Positions 36,558-45,237 of a stretch of DNA of 64,000 nucleotides are shown one piece after another. Both the position numbers and the translations under genes were made by a program. The notes beneath the pieces were generated by a model, which saw only the letters and a list, made by a program, of their open reading frames with translations, did no database searches and was not told where the DNA came from. Every line of letters starts with the position of its first letter. Positions within the stretch are counted from its first letter, which is position 1. Source of the DNA: Alphaproteobacteria bacterium (GTDB lineage: Bacteria > Pseudomonadota > Alphaproteobacteria > Rhodospirillales > Rhodospirillaceae); the NCBI GenBank assembly GCA_030604885.1, contig JAUVUZ010000003.1, positions 1 to 64,000 on the forward strand. Direction: 5' to 3'.

Positions 36558-38966
36558 ATGGGTGTCCAGCCGGGAGCGGTCGCGAGATTCCGCGGCCACC
36601 GCCTCGCGACGTTCAGCTACGTGCTGGCGCTGGCGCTGATCGCATCCCTTTCGATCGGCACCCACGTGCTGATCGATTCGATCGTCAGCGCCGAGCAGGC
36701 CACCGCCAGGATCGTCAACGTCGCCGGGCGGCAGCGCATGCTTTCCCAACGCGTCGCCGGGCTGGCCCTCGAAGTTTCGCTCCTGCCGCCGGGGGTGGCG
36801 CGCGCCCATGCCCTCGACGACCTCGGCGAGGCGCTGGCGCTGATGGAGCGCTCCTACCGCGCGCTGCGGCGGGGCGACCCCGGTCTCGGCATGGTCTCGG
36901 CGGACAGCGACCGCGTGCGCAGGCTCTACGACGGCCCGCCCGTTCACCTCGCCAAGCAGCTCGACGCATTCCTCGGCCGTTCGCGGGATTTCCTCTCCAA
37001 CGCCCGGCTCGGCATCCTCGACCGCGAGTCCCTAGAGGCGGTCCGCCACGCCGCCCGCCACGACCTGATCGAAGGCCTCGACGCCGCCGTCACCGCCTAC
37101 CAGGAGGACAGCGAGGACGCGATCCGGAATCTGCGGCGGGTTCTGTTCGCGTTGCTGGGCGGCATGCTCGTCACCCTCGCCGCCGAGGCGCTGCTGATCT
37201 TCCGCCCGCTGTTCCGCCGCCTGGAGGAGCGCGAGCGCGCCCTGGTGGACCTCGCCGCCGACCTCGACCAGGCCCTCACCCTCTCCACCGCCGAACTGCG
37301 GCTGGCGGGCAACGTCATCCAGCACACCGCCGAGGGCATCGTCGTGACCGGGCCGGAGGGCACGGTGATCTCGGTCAACCCGGCGTTCTGCGCCCTCACC
37401 GGCTTCCGGCGGTCCGAGGTGATCGGCCAGCCGATGACGGCGCTGCGCTCGGGGCGGCACGACCGCGCGTTCTACGACGGCATCTGGGCGACGGTGCGCG
37501 AAACCGGCAGCTGGCAGGGGGAGATGTGGCTGCCGCGCGGCGACGGCGCCTTCCTCGCCTACGTCACCATCAATCCGCTGTCGTCGGACCTCGCCGACAC
37601 CGGCGCCGCCCACGTGGCGATCTTCGCCGACGTCACCGCGCTGCGGGAGAAGGACGAGACGATCGAGCACATGAGCTTCCACGACGCCCTCACCGGCCTG
37701 CCCAACCGCGACAGCGCCTGGGAGCGCCTGGGCGCCCTGGTGACGCGCAGCCACGCGGACGGCGAGACCCGCGCGCTGGTGTCGGTGGATTTCGACCGCT
37801 TCAAGGCGGTCAACGACGACGTGGGCGAGGAGGCGGGCGACGCGGTGCTGCGCCACGCCGCCGCGCGCCTGCTGGCGCTGCTGCCCGCCGCCGACACCGT
37901 GGCGCGGATCGCCGCCGACGAGTTCGCGCTGCTGCTGGAACCCCGCCCCGGCGACGCCGCCCTCGACGCGGTGATCGGCCGCGCCGTCGCCGAGCTGGCG
38001 CGCCCCTACCTCGTCACCGGGCGGGAAATCCGCCTCGGGGTGTCCGCCGGGGTGGCGCTGTGCCCCGGCGACGGCGCCAACGACGCCGAGCTGCTGCGCC
38101 AGGCGGGCAACGCGCGGCTGGCGGCGAAGCGGCAGGGCGGCGGCGTGTGCTACTACCGCCCCGACCTCGACCAGGAGCTGCGCCAGCGCCTGAGGACCGA
38201 GGCGGCGCTGCGCGAGGCGGTCGAGGCCTCGACCTTCACCCTGGAGTTCCAGCCCAAGCTCGCCCTCGCCGGGGGCGCGGTGGAGGGGGTGGAGGCGCTG
38301 CTGCGCTGGCGCCACGACCAGCTCGGGCAGGTGTCGCCGGCGGTGTTCGTGCCGATCGCCGAGGATATCGGCGTGATCGGGCGGATCGGCGAATGGGTGC
38401 TGCGCGAAAGCTGCCGCGCCGCCCTGGCCCTGCGGGCGGCGGGGCACCGGGTGCCGGTGGCGGCCAACGTCTCGGCCCGCCAGCTGTTCGCCGGAGACCT
38501 GCCCGAGCGCGTCGCCGCGCTGCTGGCGGAAACCGGAACCCCGCCCGAGCTGCTGCAGATCGAGCTGACCGAAAGCTCGGTGATCTCGGACCGCGAGAGC
38601 ACCGCGGCGCAACTGGCGCGGCTGCGGGAGATGGGGGTGCGGGTGGCGCTCGACGATTTCGGCACCGGCTATTCGTCGCTCTCCTATTTGCGCAACCTGC
38701 CGATCGACGAGGTCAAGATCGACCGCAGCTTCATTTCCCACCTCGAAACCGTCGAAGCCGACGTCACCGTGCTCGAGGGCGTGGTGGCCCTCGGCCACGC
38801 CCTCGGCCTGCGCGTCGTCGCCGAGGGAATCGAGACCGAGGGGCAGGCGGCGGTGCTGCGCGGCATGGGATGCGACGTCGGCCAGGGATACCTGTTCGCC
38901 CGGCCGATGCCCGCGTCGGACCTGCTGGCGTGGCTGGCGGCGCGGCTGGGCGCGGGCGCGGCGTAG
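36558..38966 (+). CDS. membrane PilJ-PAS-GGDEF-EAL cyclic-di-GMP phosphodiesterase
   Basis: 802 residues. Membrane helix 1 (about 17-38), a PilJ-type sensor with AGRQRMLSQR near 56-65, membrane helix 2 (about 194-216), PAS (about 245-360), GGDEF (about 370-535) and EAL (about 545-795). The GGDEF signature is AADEF at 452-456, so cyclase activity is probably lost; such domains can bind GTP and stimulate the EAL. The EAL domain is intact: VEALLRW (579-), ELTESSVI, ALDDFGTGYSSL, EVKIDRSFI, AEGIETEGQ and GQGYLFARP. Most likely a phosphodiesterase controlled by a periplasmic signal, perhaps nitrate- or nitrite-like by analogy with the PilJ fold (inference). Confidence 0.92.
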   Translation: MGVQPGAVARFRGHRLATFSYVLALALIASLSIGTHVLIDSIVSAEQATARIVNVAGRQRMLSQRVAGLALEVSLLPPGVARAHALDDLGEALALMERSYRALRRGDPGLGMVSADSDRVRRLYDGPPVHLAKQLDAFLGRSRDFLSNARLGILDRESLEAVRHAARHDLIEGLDAAVTAYQEDSEDAIRNLRRVLFALLGGMLVTLAAEALLIFRPLFRRLEERERALVDLAADLDQALTLSTAELRLAGNVIQHTAEGIVVTGPEGTVISVNPAFCALTGFRRSEVIGQPMTALRSGRHDRAFYDGIWATVRETGSWQGEMWLPRGDGAFLAYVTINPLSSDLADTGAAHVAIFADVTALREKDETIEHMSFHDALTGLPNRDSAWERLGALVTRSHADGETRALVSVDFDRFKAVNDDVGEEAGDAVLRHAAARLLALLPAADTVARIAADEFALLLEPRPGDAALDAVIGRAVAELARPYLVTGREIRLGVSAGVALCPGDGANDAELLRQAGNARLAAKRQGGGVCYYRPDLDQELRQRLRTEAALREAVEASTFTLEFQPKLALAGGAVEGVEALLRWRHDQLGQVSPAVFVPIAEDIGVIGRIGEWVLRESCRAALALRAAGHRVPVAANVSARQLFAGDLPERVAALLAETGTPPELLQIELTESSVISDRESTAAQLARLREMGVRVALDDFGTGYSSLSYLRNLPIDEVKIDRSFISHLETVEADVTVLEGVVALGHALGLRVVAEGIETEGQAAVLRGMGCDVGQGYLFARPMPASDLLAWLAARLGAGAA

Positions 38967-39266
38967 CCCCCGAGTCGGCCGGATTTCGGCCGTCGCCGCC
39001 GCCCGGCGTGCGCCGGATCCGCCCCCGGCGGGATTTCGCATGAGTTTGCCTGCGGCTTCGGCGTGGTTTTGAGTCATGCGAAAACCACACCTACAAAAAA
39101 GGGTGGGATCGGCGGCCTACCCACTTGCCTGATCGGGTGGTGCGCTCTATTGTCAGGCGTGGCGCGCCTGGCTGAGGGGCGGGCGCGTCGGCCCGGTTTC
39201 CGGGCCGGTTCGGGGGCGGAGGAGCGGGGCTCCTCGCCGCAAAAGGTTCGGTCGCAAGGGTTCAGG
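38967..39266 (+). promoter_or_regulatory. structured leader/control region of the atypical regulator
   Basis: No gene is seen. It holds an exact 8-bp inverted repeat GTGGTTTT-10-AAAACCAC (39063-39088), which could be an operator or, with the six A at 39095-39100, part of a terminator. Then two successive hairpins follow, GGCCCGG-TTT-CCGGGCC (39190-39206) and GAGGAGC-GGG-GCTCCTC (39219-39235), close to the start codon at 39267. The latter two would be in the 5' untranslated region and could affect translation. Confidence 0.45.
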
Positions 39267-39914
39267 ATGTCCGGGAAAAAACGGAAGTCGATACAGCGCA
39301 AGTCCCCCATCGAAGTGATGATCGCCGAGAAGAACCCGTTGCTGCAAAGCGGGTTGATCCGGCTGTTCGCGGCGGACGACCGGTTCGTCCTGGTGTCGAT
39401 GGCGCCCGATGGCGAGCGGTTTCTCACCGCCGCCGACAACGTCCGCTTCGACGTCGGCGTGATCGGATGGGAAATGCCCTACCTCGGCGGGCGCGGCGTG
39501 CTCGAGGCGTTCCTGCGCAAGGAGCGCAGCGCGCGGCTGATCGTCTACACCGGGTCGTCCAACCCGTCGATCCCGGTGGAGGCGGAAATGTTGGGCGCCT
39601 GGGGCTTCTGCTCCAAGTCGGACCCCGGCGCCAACCTTTTGGAAACCATCGCGGCGGTGGCCGACGGGCGCAAGGTGTTCCCGTTCGTGGCCTCCCAGCG
39701 CGCGGTCAACGACCCGCTCGCGGCGCTCACCCCGCGGGAACGCGAATTGCTCACCGCCCTTGCCGGAGGCATCACCAATGCCCAGATCGCCAAGCGGTTC
39801 GACATTTCTCTCAATACCGTGAAGTTCCACCTCAAGAACCTGTACGAGAAGCTCAGCGTCGAAAACCGCTCGCAGGCGGTTGCGTTCTACCTCAGCAGCC
39901 GCAAGGTGGTGTAG
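39267..39914 (+). CDS. LuxR-type regulator with phospho-acceptor-less receiver
   Basis: 215 residues: a receiver-like domain (about 14-135) and a LuxR/FixJ helix-turn-helix (about 150-212, LTPRERELLTALAGGITNAQIAKRF with SLNTVKFHLKNLYEKL). The receiver is atypical. The phosphorylation site aligned with the usual LLD is G67 in DVGVIGWEMPYLGG, and the acidic pair reads E21-K22 rather than two Asp; the switch Lys (K117) remains. It therefore probably acts without phosphorylation, by ligand or protein contact. The start at 39267 puts the domain near the N-terminus. It precedes glpX by 242 bp on the same strand, so it may regulate the carbon genes (inference). Confidence 0.88.
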   Translation: MSGKKRKSIQRKSPIEVMIAEKNPLLQSGLIRLFAADDRFVLVSMAPDGERFLTAADNVRFDVGVIGWEMPYLGGRGVLEAFLRKERSARLIVYTGSSNPSIPVEAEMLGAWGFCSKSDPGANLLETIAAVADGRKVFPFVASQRAVNDPLAALTPRERELLTALAGGITNAQIAKRFDISLNTVKFHLKNLYEKLSVENRSQAVAFYLSSRKVV

Positions 39915-39952
39915 GCCTTGACTGTTGGGTGGGGCGGCGGGCAGTAGGCCCC

Positions 39953-39968
39953 TACCAAAGGCTTGGTA
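39953..39968. promoter_or_regulatory. palindromic candidate operator before glpX
   Basis: TACCAAAGGCTTGGTA is a perfect 6-bp inverted repeat with a 4-bp centre, 188 bp before glpX. LuxR-family dimers bind dyads of this kind, and a LuxR-type gene ends 39 bp upstream, so it is a candidate site, without direct proof. A GCCCC-TTCG-GGGGC tetraloop hairpin lies later at 40088-40101. Confidence 0.35.
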
Positions 39969-40155
39969 AGGGACTTGCGCCGGAGCCGGGGGTGAGGTAT
40001 CCCCGGCGCCTGTCAGGCCCGCCCCGGCGCGAGATCCTGGCGGAATGGGTGTCCCGACGCGGCCCGGAACCCGTTCCCCCGATTCCCGCCCCTTCGGGGG
40101 CAAATGGGCCGCCCGCAGCCGCTCGCGCGGCATGAAAATTCGACGGGGGAGAAGC

Positions 40156-41130
40156 ATGGTGCATCGTCCGATCCAACAACGGACGCCGTTGTTCGCCTAC
40201 AGCCTGCGCAACGTCACCGAGGCGGCGGCGCTCGCCGCCTACGACTGGGTCGGCCGGGGCGACAAGATCGGCACCGACGGCGCCGCCGTGGAAGCGATGC
40301 GGCGGGAACTCAACGCCCTGCCGATCGAAGGTACGGTGATCATCGGCGAAGGCGCGAAGGACGAGGCGCCGGAACTCTACTGCGGCGAGTCGATCGGCCT
40401 GCCGCGCCACCGCGCCAAGTTCGACATCGCCGTCGACCCGATCGAGGGCACCAGCTACACCGCCATGGGCCTCGCCAACGCCCTGTCGGTGATCTCGATG
40501 GCGCCGCGCGGCACGATGTTCGACCCCGGCCCGTCGTACTACATGGACAAGATCGCGGTGCCGAAGGAGGCCAAGGGCCTGATCGACCCCACCGCGCCGA
40601 CCGCCGAGAAGCTCCGCGTGCTCGCCAAGGCGCTGGGCAAGAAGGTCTCCGAACTCACCGTCTTCCTCCTCGACAAGCCGCGCCACAAGCAGCTGATCCA
40701 GGACATCTACACCGCGGGGGCGCGTTGCTCGCTCTACCCGGCGGGCGACGTGATGGGCGGCCTGCTGGCGGCGTTCCCGGATTCCGGCGTCGACATGCTG
40801 CTCGGCACCGGCGGCACGCCCGAGGGCGTGCTCACCGCCTGCGCGCTGCGCGGCCTGGGGGCGGACTTCATGGGCCGCTTCAACCCGCAGTCCGAGGCCG
40901 AGGCCAAGGTGATCGCCGAGTTCGGCCTGGGCACCGAGTCCTGGATGATGATGGACGACCTGATCTCGTCGGATCAGGTGTTCTTCTGCGCCACCGGCGT
41001 GACCGACGGCATCCTGGTGGACGGCGTCACCGTCGAGGGCAACTTCGCCCGCACCCAGACCCTGATGATCAGCGGCCCCTACGGCGAGCGCCAGATTCTC
41101 ACCAGCTACCATCAGGTGGAAGCCGACTGA
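40156..41130 (+). CDS. glpX: class II fructose-1,6-bisphosphatase (possibly also sedoheptulose-1,7-bisphosphatase)
   Basis: 324 residues. GlpX-type phosphatases give fructose 6-phosphate in gluconeogenesis and in the Calvin cycle; some also hydrolyse sedoheptulose bisphosphate. Metal and phosphate motifs: [17 protein letters not shown] (about 62-78), [17 protein letters not shown] (about 89-105), [11 protein letters not shown] and [15 protein letters not shown]. The ATG at 40156 follows GGGGGAGAAG; in-frame upstream codons are Arg/Pro-rich and not family-like. It is first in a tight block with tkt, fba and rpe. Confidence 0.96.
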   Translation: MVHRPIQQRTPLFAYSLRNVTEAAALAAYDWVGRGDKIGTDGAAVEAMRRELNALPIEGTVIIGEGAKDEAPELYCGESIGLPRHRAKFDIAVDPIEGTSYTAMGLANALSVISMAPRGTMFDPGPSYYMDKIAVPKEAKGLIDPTAPTAEKLRVLAKALGKKVSELTVFLLDKPRHKQLIQDIYTAGARCSLYPAGDVMGGLLAAFPDSGVDMLLGTGGTPEGVLTACALRGLGADFMGRFNPQSEAEAKVIAEFGLGTESWMMMDDLISSDQVFFCATGVTDGILVDGVTVEGNFARTQTLMISGPYGERQILTSYHQVEAD

Positions 41131-41176
41131 CCCCGGCTGCCGCCCGTTTTCAGCCTCTTCAAGGAACTTCGACGCG

Positions 41177-43183
41177 ATGACGACTGCGACTTCGGCGCTC
41201 ACCGCCGTGACCCACGACCGGCTGGCGAACGCCGTCCGCTTCCTGGCCGCCGACGCGGTGCAAAAGGCCAACTCGGGCCACCCCGGCATGCCGATGGGCA
41301 TGGCGGACGTCGCCACCGTGCTGTTCACCAAGTTCCTGAAGTTCGACCCGCTGGAGCCGAAGTGGCCGGACCGCGACCGCTTCGTCCTCTCCGCCGGGCA
41401 CGGCTCGATGCTGCTCTACGCGCTCCTCTACCTCACCGGCTACGAGGACGTCGACATCGAGCAGATCAAGGCCTTCCGCCAGATGGGCGCGCGCACCGCG
41501 GGCCATCCGGAATACGGCCACGCCGCCGGCATCGAGACCACCACCGGCCCGCTCGGCCAGGGCATCGCCACCGCCGTGGGCATGGCGCTGGGCGAGCGGA
41601 TGATGAACGCCCGCTTCTCCGACGCGGCGGTCGACCACCACACCTACGTGATCTGCGGCGACGGCTGCCTGATGGAGGGTATCAGCCAGGAGGCGATCTC
41701 CTTCGCCGGGCACCTCAAGCTCAACAAGCTGATCGTGCTGTGGGACGACAACGGCATCTCCATCGACGGCAAGATCGAGATCGCCAGCACCGAGGACCAG
41801 ATCGCCCGCTTCCAGGCGGCGGGCTGGGCGGCCGCGCGCGTCGACGGCCACGACCCGGCGGCGATCGAGGCCGCGATCGCCGCGGCGCAGACCTCCGACA
41901 AGCCGACCCTGATCGCCTGCCGCACCGTGATCGGCAAGGGCGCGCCCACCCTCTGCGGCAGCCACAAGGTTCACGGCGCGCCGCTCGGCGAGGCCGAGAT
42001 CGCCGCCGCCCGCGAAGCCTGCGGCTGGGCGAGCGCGCCGTTCGAGGTGCCCGAGGACGTGCTCGACGCCTGGCGCCTGGCGGGCGCCAAGGGCAGCGGG
42101 CTGCGCATGGCGTGGGAGGCGCGGATGAGCTTCCTTTCCGCCGACAAGGCCGAGGAGTTCCAGCGCCTGCACGAGAACCTGATGCCGCGCGGCTGGAAGC
42201 GCGCGGTCAACGCCCACAAGGCGGCGCTGTTCGCGGCGAAGCCGAAGGTCGCCACCCGCAAGGCGAGCCAGGACGTCATCAACGTGCTCGCCCGCGAGAT
42301 TCCGGAACTGGTGGGCGGCTCCGCCGATCTCACCGGCTCCAACCTCACCAAGGCCGACACCCAGACCGCGGTGGCGCCGGGCGACTACGCCGGGTCCTAC
42401 ATCCACTACGGCATCCGCGAGCACGGCATGGCCGCGGCGATGAACGGCCTCGCCCTGCACGGCGGGCTGATCCCCTACGGCGGCACCTTCCTGGTGTTCA
42501 CCGACTACCTGCGCCCGGCGCTGCGCCTCTCGGCGCTGATGGGGGTGCGCGTGGTCTACGTGATGACCCACGATTCCATCGGCCTCGGCGAGGACGGCCC
42601 GACCCACCAGCCGGTCGAGCACCTTGCATCGATGCGCGCGATGCCCAACCTCTTGGTCATGCGCCCCGCCGACGCCATCGAAACCGCCGAGTGCTGGGCC
42701 GCCGCGCTGGAGCAGGACAACCGCCCCTCGGTGCTGGCGCTGTCGCGCCAGAACCTGCCGACGCTGCGCGCCGCCCACACCGACGAGAACCTCTGCGCCA
42801 AGGGCGCCTACGTGGTGGCCGAGGCTCCGGCGCCGCGCGCCGCGACCCTGATCGCCACCGGCTCCGAGGTCGCGCTCGCGGTCGAGGCCGCCAAGGCGCT
42901 CAACGCCGAGGGCGTCGCCACCGCGGTGGTGTCGATGCCGTGCTGGGAGCTGTTCGACGAGCAGCCCGAGAGCTATCGCGACGCGGTGCTGGGCGAAACC
43001 GGCACCCGCGTCGCCATCGAGGCCGCCTCGGGCTTCGGCTGGGAACGCTACGTCGGGCGCGACGGCGGCATTGTCGCGATGCCGGGCTTCGGTGCGTCCG
43101 CTCCCGCCGAGGAGCTGTTCGCGCACTTCGGTTTCACCGTCGAAAACGTCGTCCGTACCGTCAAGTCTCGTCTGGTCCGATAA
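41177..43183 (+). CDS. tkt: transketolase
   Basis: 668 residues. Thiamine-diphosphate enzyme that moves two-carbon units among sugar phosphates in the pentose phosphate pathway and the Calvin cycle. N-terminal [43 protein letters not shown] and the TPP motif [15 protein letters not shown] with DDNGISIDG are present, then the pyrimidine domain ([15 protein letters not shown] and [20 protein letters not shown] split around 415-480) and the C-terminal domain. Located 46 bp after glpX and 41 bp before the aldolase. Would be cbbT if the organism fixes CO2. Confidence 0.97.
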   Translation: MTTATSALTAVTHDRLANAVRFLAADAVQKANSGHPGMPMGMADVATVLFTKFLKFDPLEPKWPDRDRFVLSAGHGSMLLYALLYLTGYEDVDIEQIKAFRQMGARTAGHPEYGHAAGIETTTGPLGQGIATAVGMALGERMMNARFSDAAVDHHTYVICGDGCLMEGISQEAISFAGHLKLNKLIVLWDDNGISIDGKIEIASTEDQIARFQAAGWAAARVDGHDPAAIEAAIAAAQTSDKPTLIACRTVIGKGAPTLCGSHKVHGAPLGEAEIAAAREACGWASAPFEVPEDVLDAWRLAGAKGSGLRMAWEARMSFLSADKAEEFQRLHENLMPRGWKRAVNAHKAALFAAKPKVATRKASQDVINVLAREIPELVGGSADLTGSNLTKADTQTAVAPGDYAGSYIHYGIREHGMAAAMNGLALHGGLIPYGGTFLVFTDYLRPALRLSALMGVRVVYVMTHDSIGLGEDGPTHQPVEHLASMRAMPNLLVMRPADAIETAECWAAALEQDNRPSVLALSRQNLPTLRAAHTDENLCAKGAYVVAEAPAPRAATLIATGSEVALAVEAAKALNAEGVATAVVSMPCWELFDEQPESYRDAVLGETGTRVAIEAASGFGWERYVGRDGGIVAMPGFGASAPAEELFAHFGFTVENVVRTVKSRLVR

Positions 43184-43224
43184 CACCGAACACACACGAA
43201 CAAGACAGTGGAGGAAGCAAGACC

Positions 43225-44334
43225 ATGGCAATGATCTCCCTGCGGCAGCTGCTCGACCACGCGGCCGAATACGGCTACGGCGTGCCCGCGTTCAACGTCA
43301 ACAACCTGGAGCAGATCCTCGCGATCATGCAGGCGGCGAAAAAGGCCGACGCCCCGGTGATCCTCCAGGCCAGCCGCGGCGCGCGGCAGTATGCCGGCGA
43401 CGTGATGATCAAGCACATGATCATGGGCGCGGTGGAAATGTATCCGAACATCCCGGTGTGCATGCACCAGGACCACGGCAACAACCTCGCCACCTGCCTG
43501 TCCGCCGTTACCGCCGGGTTCACCTCGGTGATGATGGACGGCTCGCTGATGGAAGACGGCAAGACCCCGTCGTCGTACTTCTACAACGTCGAGGCCACCA
43601 CCGCGGTGTCCGACGTCTCGCACCTCATCGGCGTGTCGGTGGAGGGCGAGTTGGGCTGCCTCGGCTCCCTCGAAACCGGCAAGGGCGACAAGGAAGACGG
43701 CCACGGCTTCGAGGGCACGATGTCCCGCGACGCCCTGCTCACCGACCCGGATCAGGCCGCCGACTTCGTCGCCCGCACCAAGGTGGACGCCCTCGCGGTG
43801 GCGATCGGCACCTCCCACGGCGCCTACAAGTTCACCCGCAAGCCCGACGGCGAAATCCTCGCGATGAACGTGATCAAGGCGATCAACCAGCGCCTGCCCA
43901 CCACCCACCTGGTGATGCACGGCTCCTCGTCGGTGCCGCAGGAACTGCAGGACATCATCAACGCCTACGGCGGCGAGATGCCGCAGACCTTCGGCGTGCC
44001 GCTGGAGGAAATCGTCGAGGGGATCAAGCACGGCGTGCGCAAGATCAACATCGACACCGACAACCGGATGGCGATGACCGGCATCATCCGCAAGGTGTTC
44101 GCCGAGGACAAGAGCGAGTTCGACCCGCGCAAGTATCTGAAGCCCGCGATCCAGGCGATGGAAAAGGTCTGCCTCGAGCGTTACGAAGCCTTCGGCACCG
44201 GCGGCCAAGCCTCGAAGATCAAGCCGATCCCGCTCGCCGACATGGCCCGCCGCTACGCCGCGGGCGAGCTGGACCAGAAGATCCGCCCGGCCTCGGCCGT
44301 CAACCCGAAGTCGGAACCGATCATCGGCATCTGA
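43225..44334 (+). CDS. fba: class II fructose-bisphosphate aldolase, Calvin-cycle subtype
   Basis: 369 residues, zinc-dependent. Conserved parts: [18 protein letters not shown] (about 18-35), the zinc/substrate His in [43 protein letters not shown] with a zinc His, VMHGSSSVP, and [14 protein letters not shown]. The length, long insert and C-terminal [13 protein letters not shown] tail are of the Calvin-cycle CbbA subtype, which also occurs in non-autotrophs. It can make fructose and sedoheptulose bisphosphates. GGAGGAAG precedes the ATG. Confidence 0.96.
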   Translation: MAMISLRQLLDHAAEYGYGVPAFNVNNLEQILAIMQAAKKADAPVILQASRGARQYAGDVMIKHMIMGAVEMYPNIPVCMHQDHGNNLATCLSAVTAGFTSVMMDGSLMEDGKTPSSYFYNVEATTAVSDVSHLIGVSVEGELGCLGSLETGKGDKEDGHGFEGTMSRDALLTDPDQAADFVARTKVDALAVAIGTSHGAYKFTRKPDGEILAMNVIKAINQRLPTTHLVMHGSSSVPQELQDIINAYGGEMPQTFGVPLEEIVEGIKHGVRKINIDTDNRMAMTGIIRKVFAEDKSEFDPRKYLKPAIQAMEKVCLERYEAFGTGGQASKIKPIPLADMARRYAAGELDQKIRPASAVNPKSEPIIGI

Positions 44335-44352
44335 CCCGGGGTTCGGAGTTGC

Positions 44353-44378
44353 GGGGCGGCCGAAACGGCCGCCCCTTC
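44353..44378 (+). terminator. hairpin between fba and rpe
   Basis: A 10-bp perfect stem GGGGCGGCCG / CGGCCGCCCC with AAA loop followed by TTCGTTTG. The short T-rich tail may allow partial termination, setting lower rpe expression than fba. Confidence 0.65.
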
Positions 44379-44400
44379 GTTTGTCCACAAGGAGCCGTCC

Positions 44401-45039
44401 ATGTCCGTCAAGATCGCCCCCTCCATCCTCTCGGCCGATTTCGCCCGGCTCGGCGAGGAAATCCGCGCCCTCGACGCGGCGGGGGCCGACTACGTCCACA
44501 TCGACGTGATGGACGGCCACTTCGTCCCCAACCTCACCTTCGGCGCCCCGGTGGTGAAGGCGATCCGCCCGCACACCACCCGGCCGTTCGACGTGCACCT
44601 GATGATCGAGCCGGTGGACCCGCTGATCCCGGCGTTCGCCGAGGCGGGGGCGGACATCATCACCGTTCACGCCGAGGCGACCCGCCACCTCGACCGCTCG
44701 TTGCAGCTGATCCGCTCGCTCGGCAAGAAGGCGGGCGTCTCGCTCAACCCCGCCACCCCGGAATCCGCGCTCGCCTACGTGCTCGACGGCCTCGACCTGA
44801 TCCTGGTGATGAGCGTCAACCCGGGCTTCGGCGGCCAGTCGTTCATCCCCTCCCAGGTGGAAAAGATCTCCCGCATCAAGAAGATGATCGGCTCGCGCAA
44901 GATCGAGATCGAGGTGGACGGCGGCATCAACGGCAAGACCGCCAAGCTCTGCGCCGAAGCGGGCGCCAACGTGCTGGTGGCCGGCTCCGCCGTGTTCCAA
45001 ACCCCCGACTACGCCGCCAACATCGCCGCCCTGCGCTGA
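44401..45039 (+). CDS. rpe: ribulose-phosphate 3-epimerase
   Basis: 212-residue TIM-barrel enzyme that interconverts ribulose 5-phosphate and xylulose 5-phosphate. [14 protein letters not shown] (about 7-20), [16 protein letters not shown] (metal His and Asp, about 35-50), [24 protein letters not shown] and the phosphate-binding [11 protein letters not shown] with [10 protein letters not shown] are all there. Slightly shorter than typical (about 220) at the C-terminus, without loss of active-site residues. Last of the four sugar-phosphate genes. Confidence 0.96.
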   Translation: MSVKIAPSILSADFARLGEEIRALDAAGADYVHIDVMDGHFVPNLTFGAPVVKAIRPHTTRPFDVHLMIEPVDPLIPAFAEAGADIITVHAEATRHLDRSLQLIRSLGKKAGVSLNPATPESALAYVLDGLDLILVMSVNPGFGGQSFIPSQVEKISRIKKMIGSRKIEIEVDGGINGKTAKLCAEAGANVLVAGSAVFQTPDYAANIAALR

Positions 45040-45066
45040 TCGGCTTTGACGCTGTAGGCAAGGCTC

Positions 45067-45089
45067 GCGGAGGGACTCGGTCCCTCCGC
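45067..45089 (+). terminator. hairpin after rpe
   Basis: A perfect 10-bp stem GCGGAGGGAC / GTCCCTCCGC with TCG loop, 28 bp after the rpe stop. No T-tract follows, so it may be Rho-assisted or only stabilise the transcript end. Confidence 0.55.
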
Positions 45090-45179
45090 ACCTCCCGTTC
45101 GTTTTCGCGCGAAGCGCTATCGAACGATCACGTGGCGCGATGAATGGATGCCGCTTCGCGGAGAAACCACGAACGGGTT

Positions 45180-45229
45180 CACAGGGCCCGCGGCCCTGTG
45201 CGGGGTCCAGGGGCGGCGCCCCTGGCCCG
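45180..45229 (-). repeat. post-stop double-hairpin repeat, copy C
   Basis: On the minus strand it begins 9 bp after the oxidoreductase stop: GGGCCAGGGGCGCCGCCCCTGG, ACCCCGC and CACAGGGCCGCGGGCCCTGTG in order. The first half closely matches copies A and B, the second hairpin differs in sequence but keeps pairing. The run of T-complement at 45231-45235 lies between the stop and the repeat. Confidence 0.75.
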
Positions 45230-45237
45230 GTTTTTCC

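Noticed and set aside
40045-40155. Upstream in-frame extension of glpX
   Set aside because: Pro/Arg-rich residues without GlpX similarity, and it would include the TTCG hairpin; the ATG at 40156 has a strong SD.
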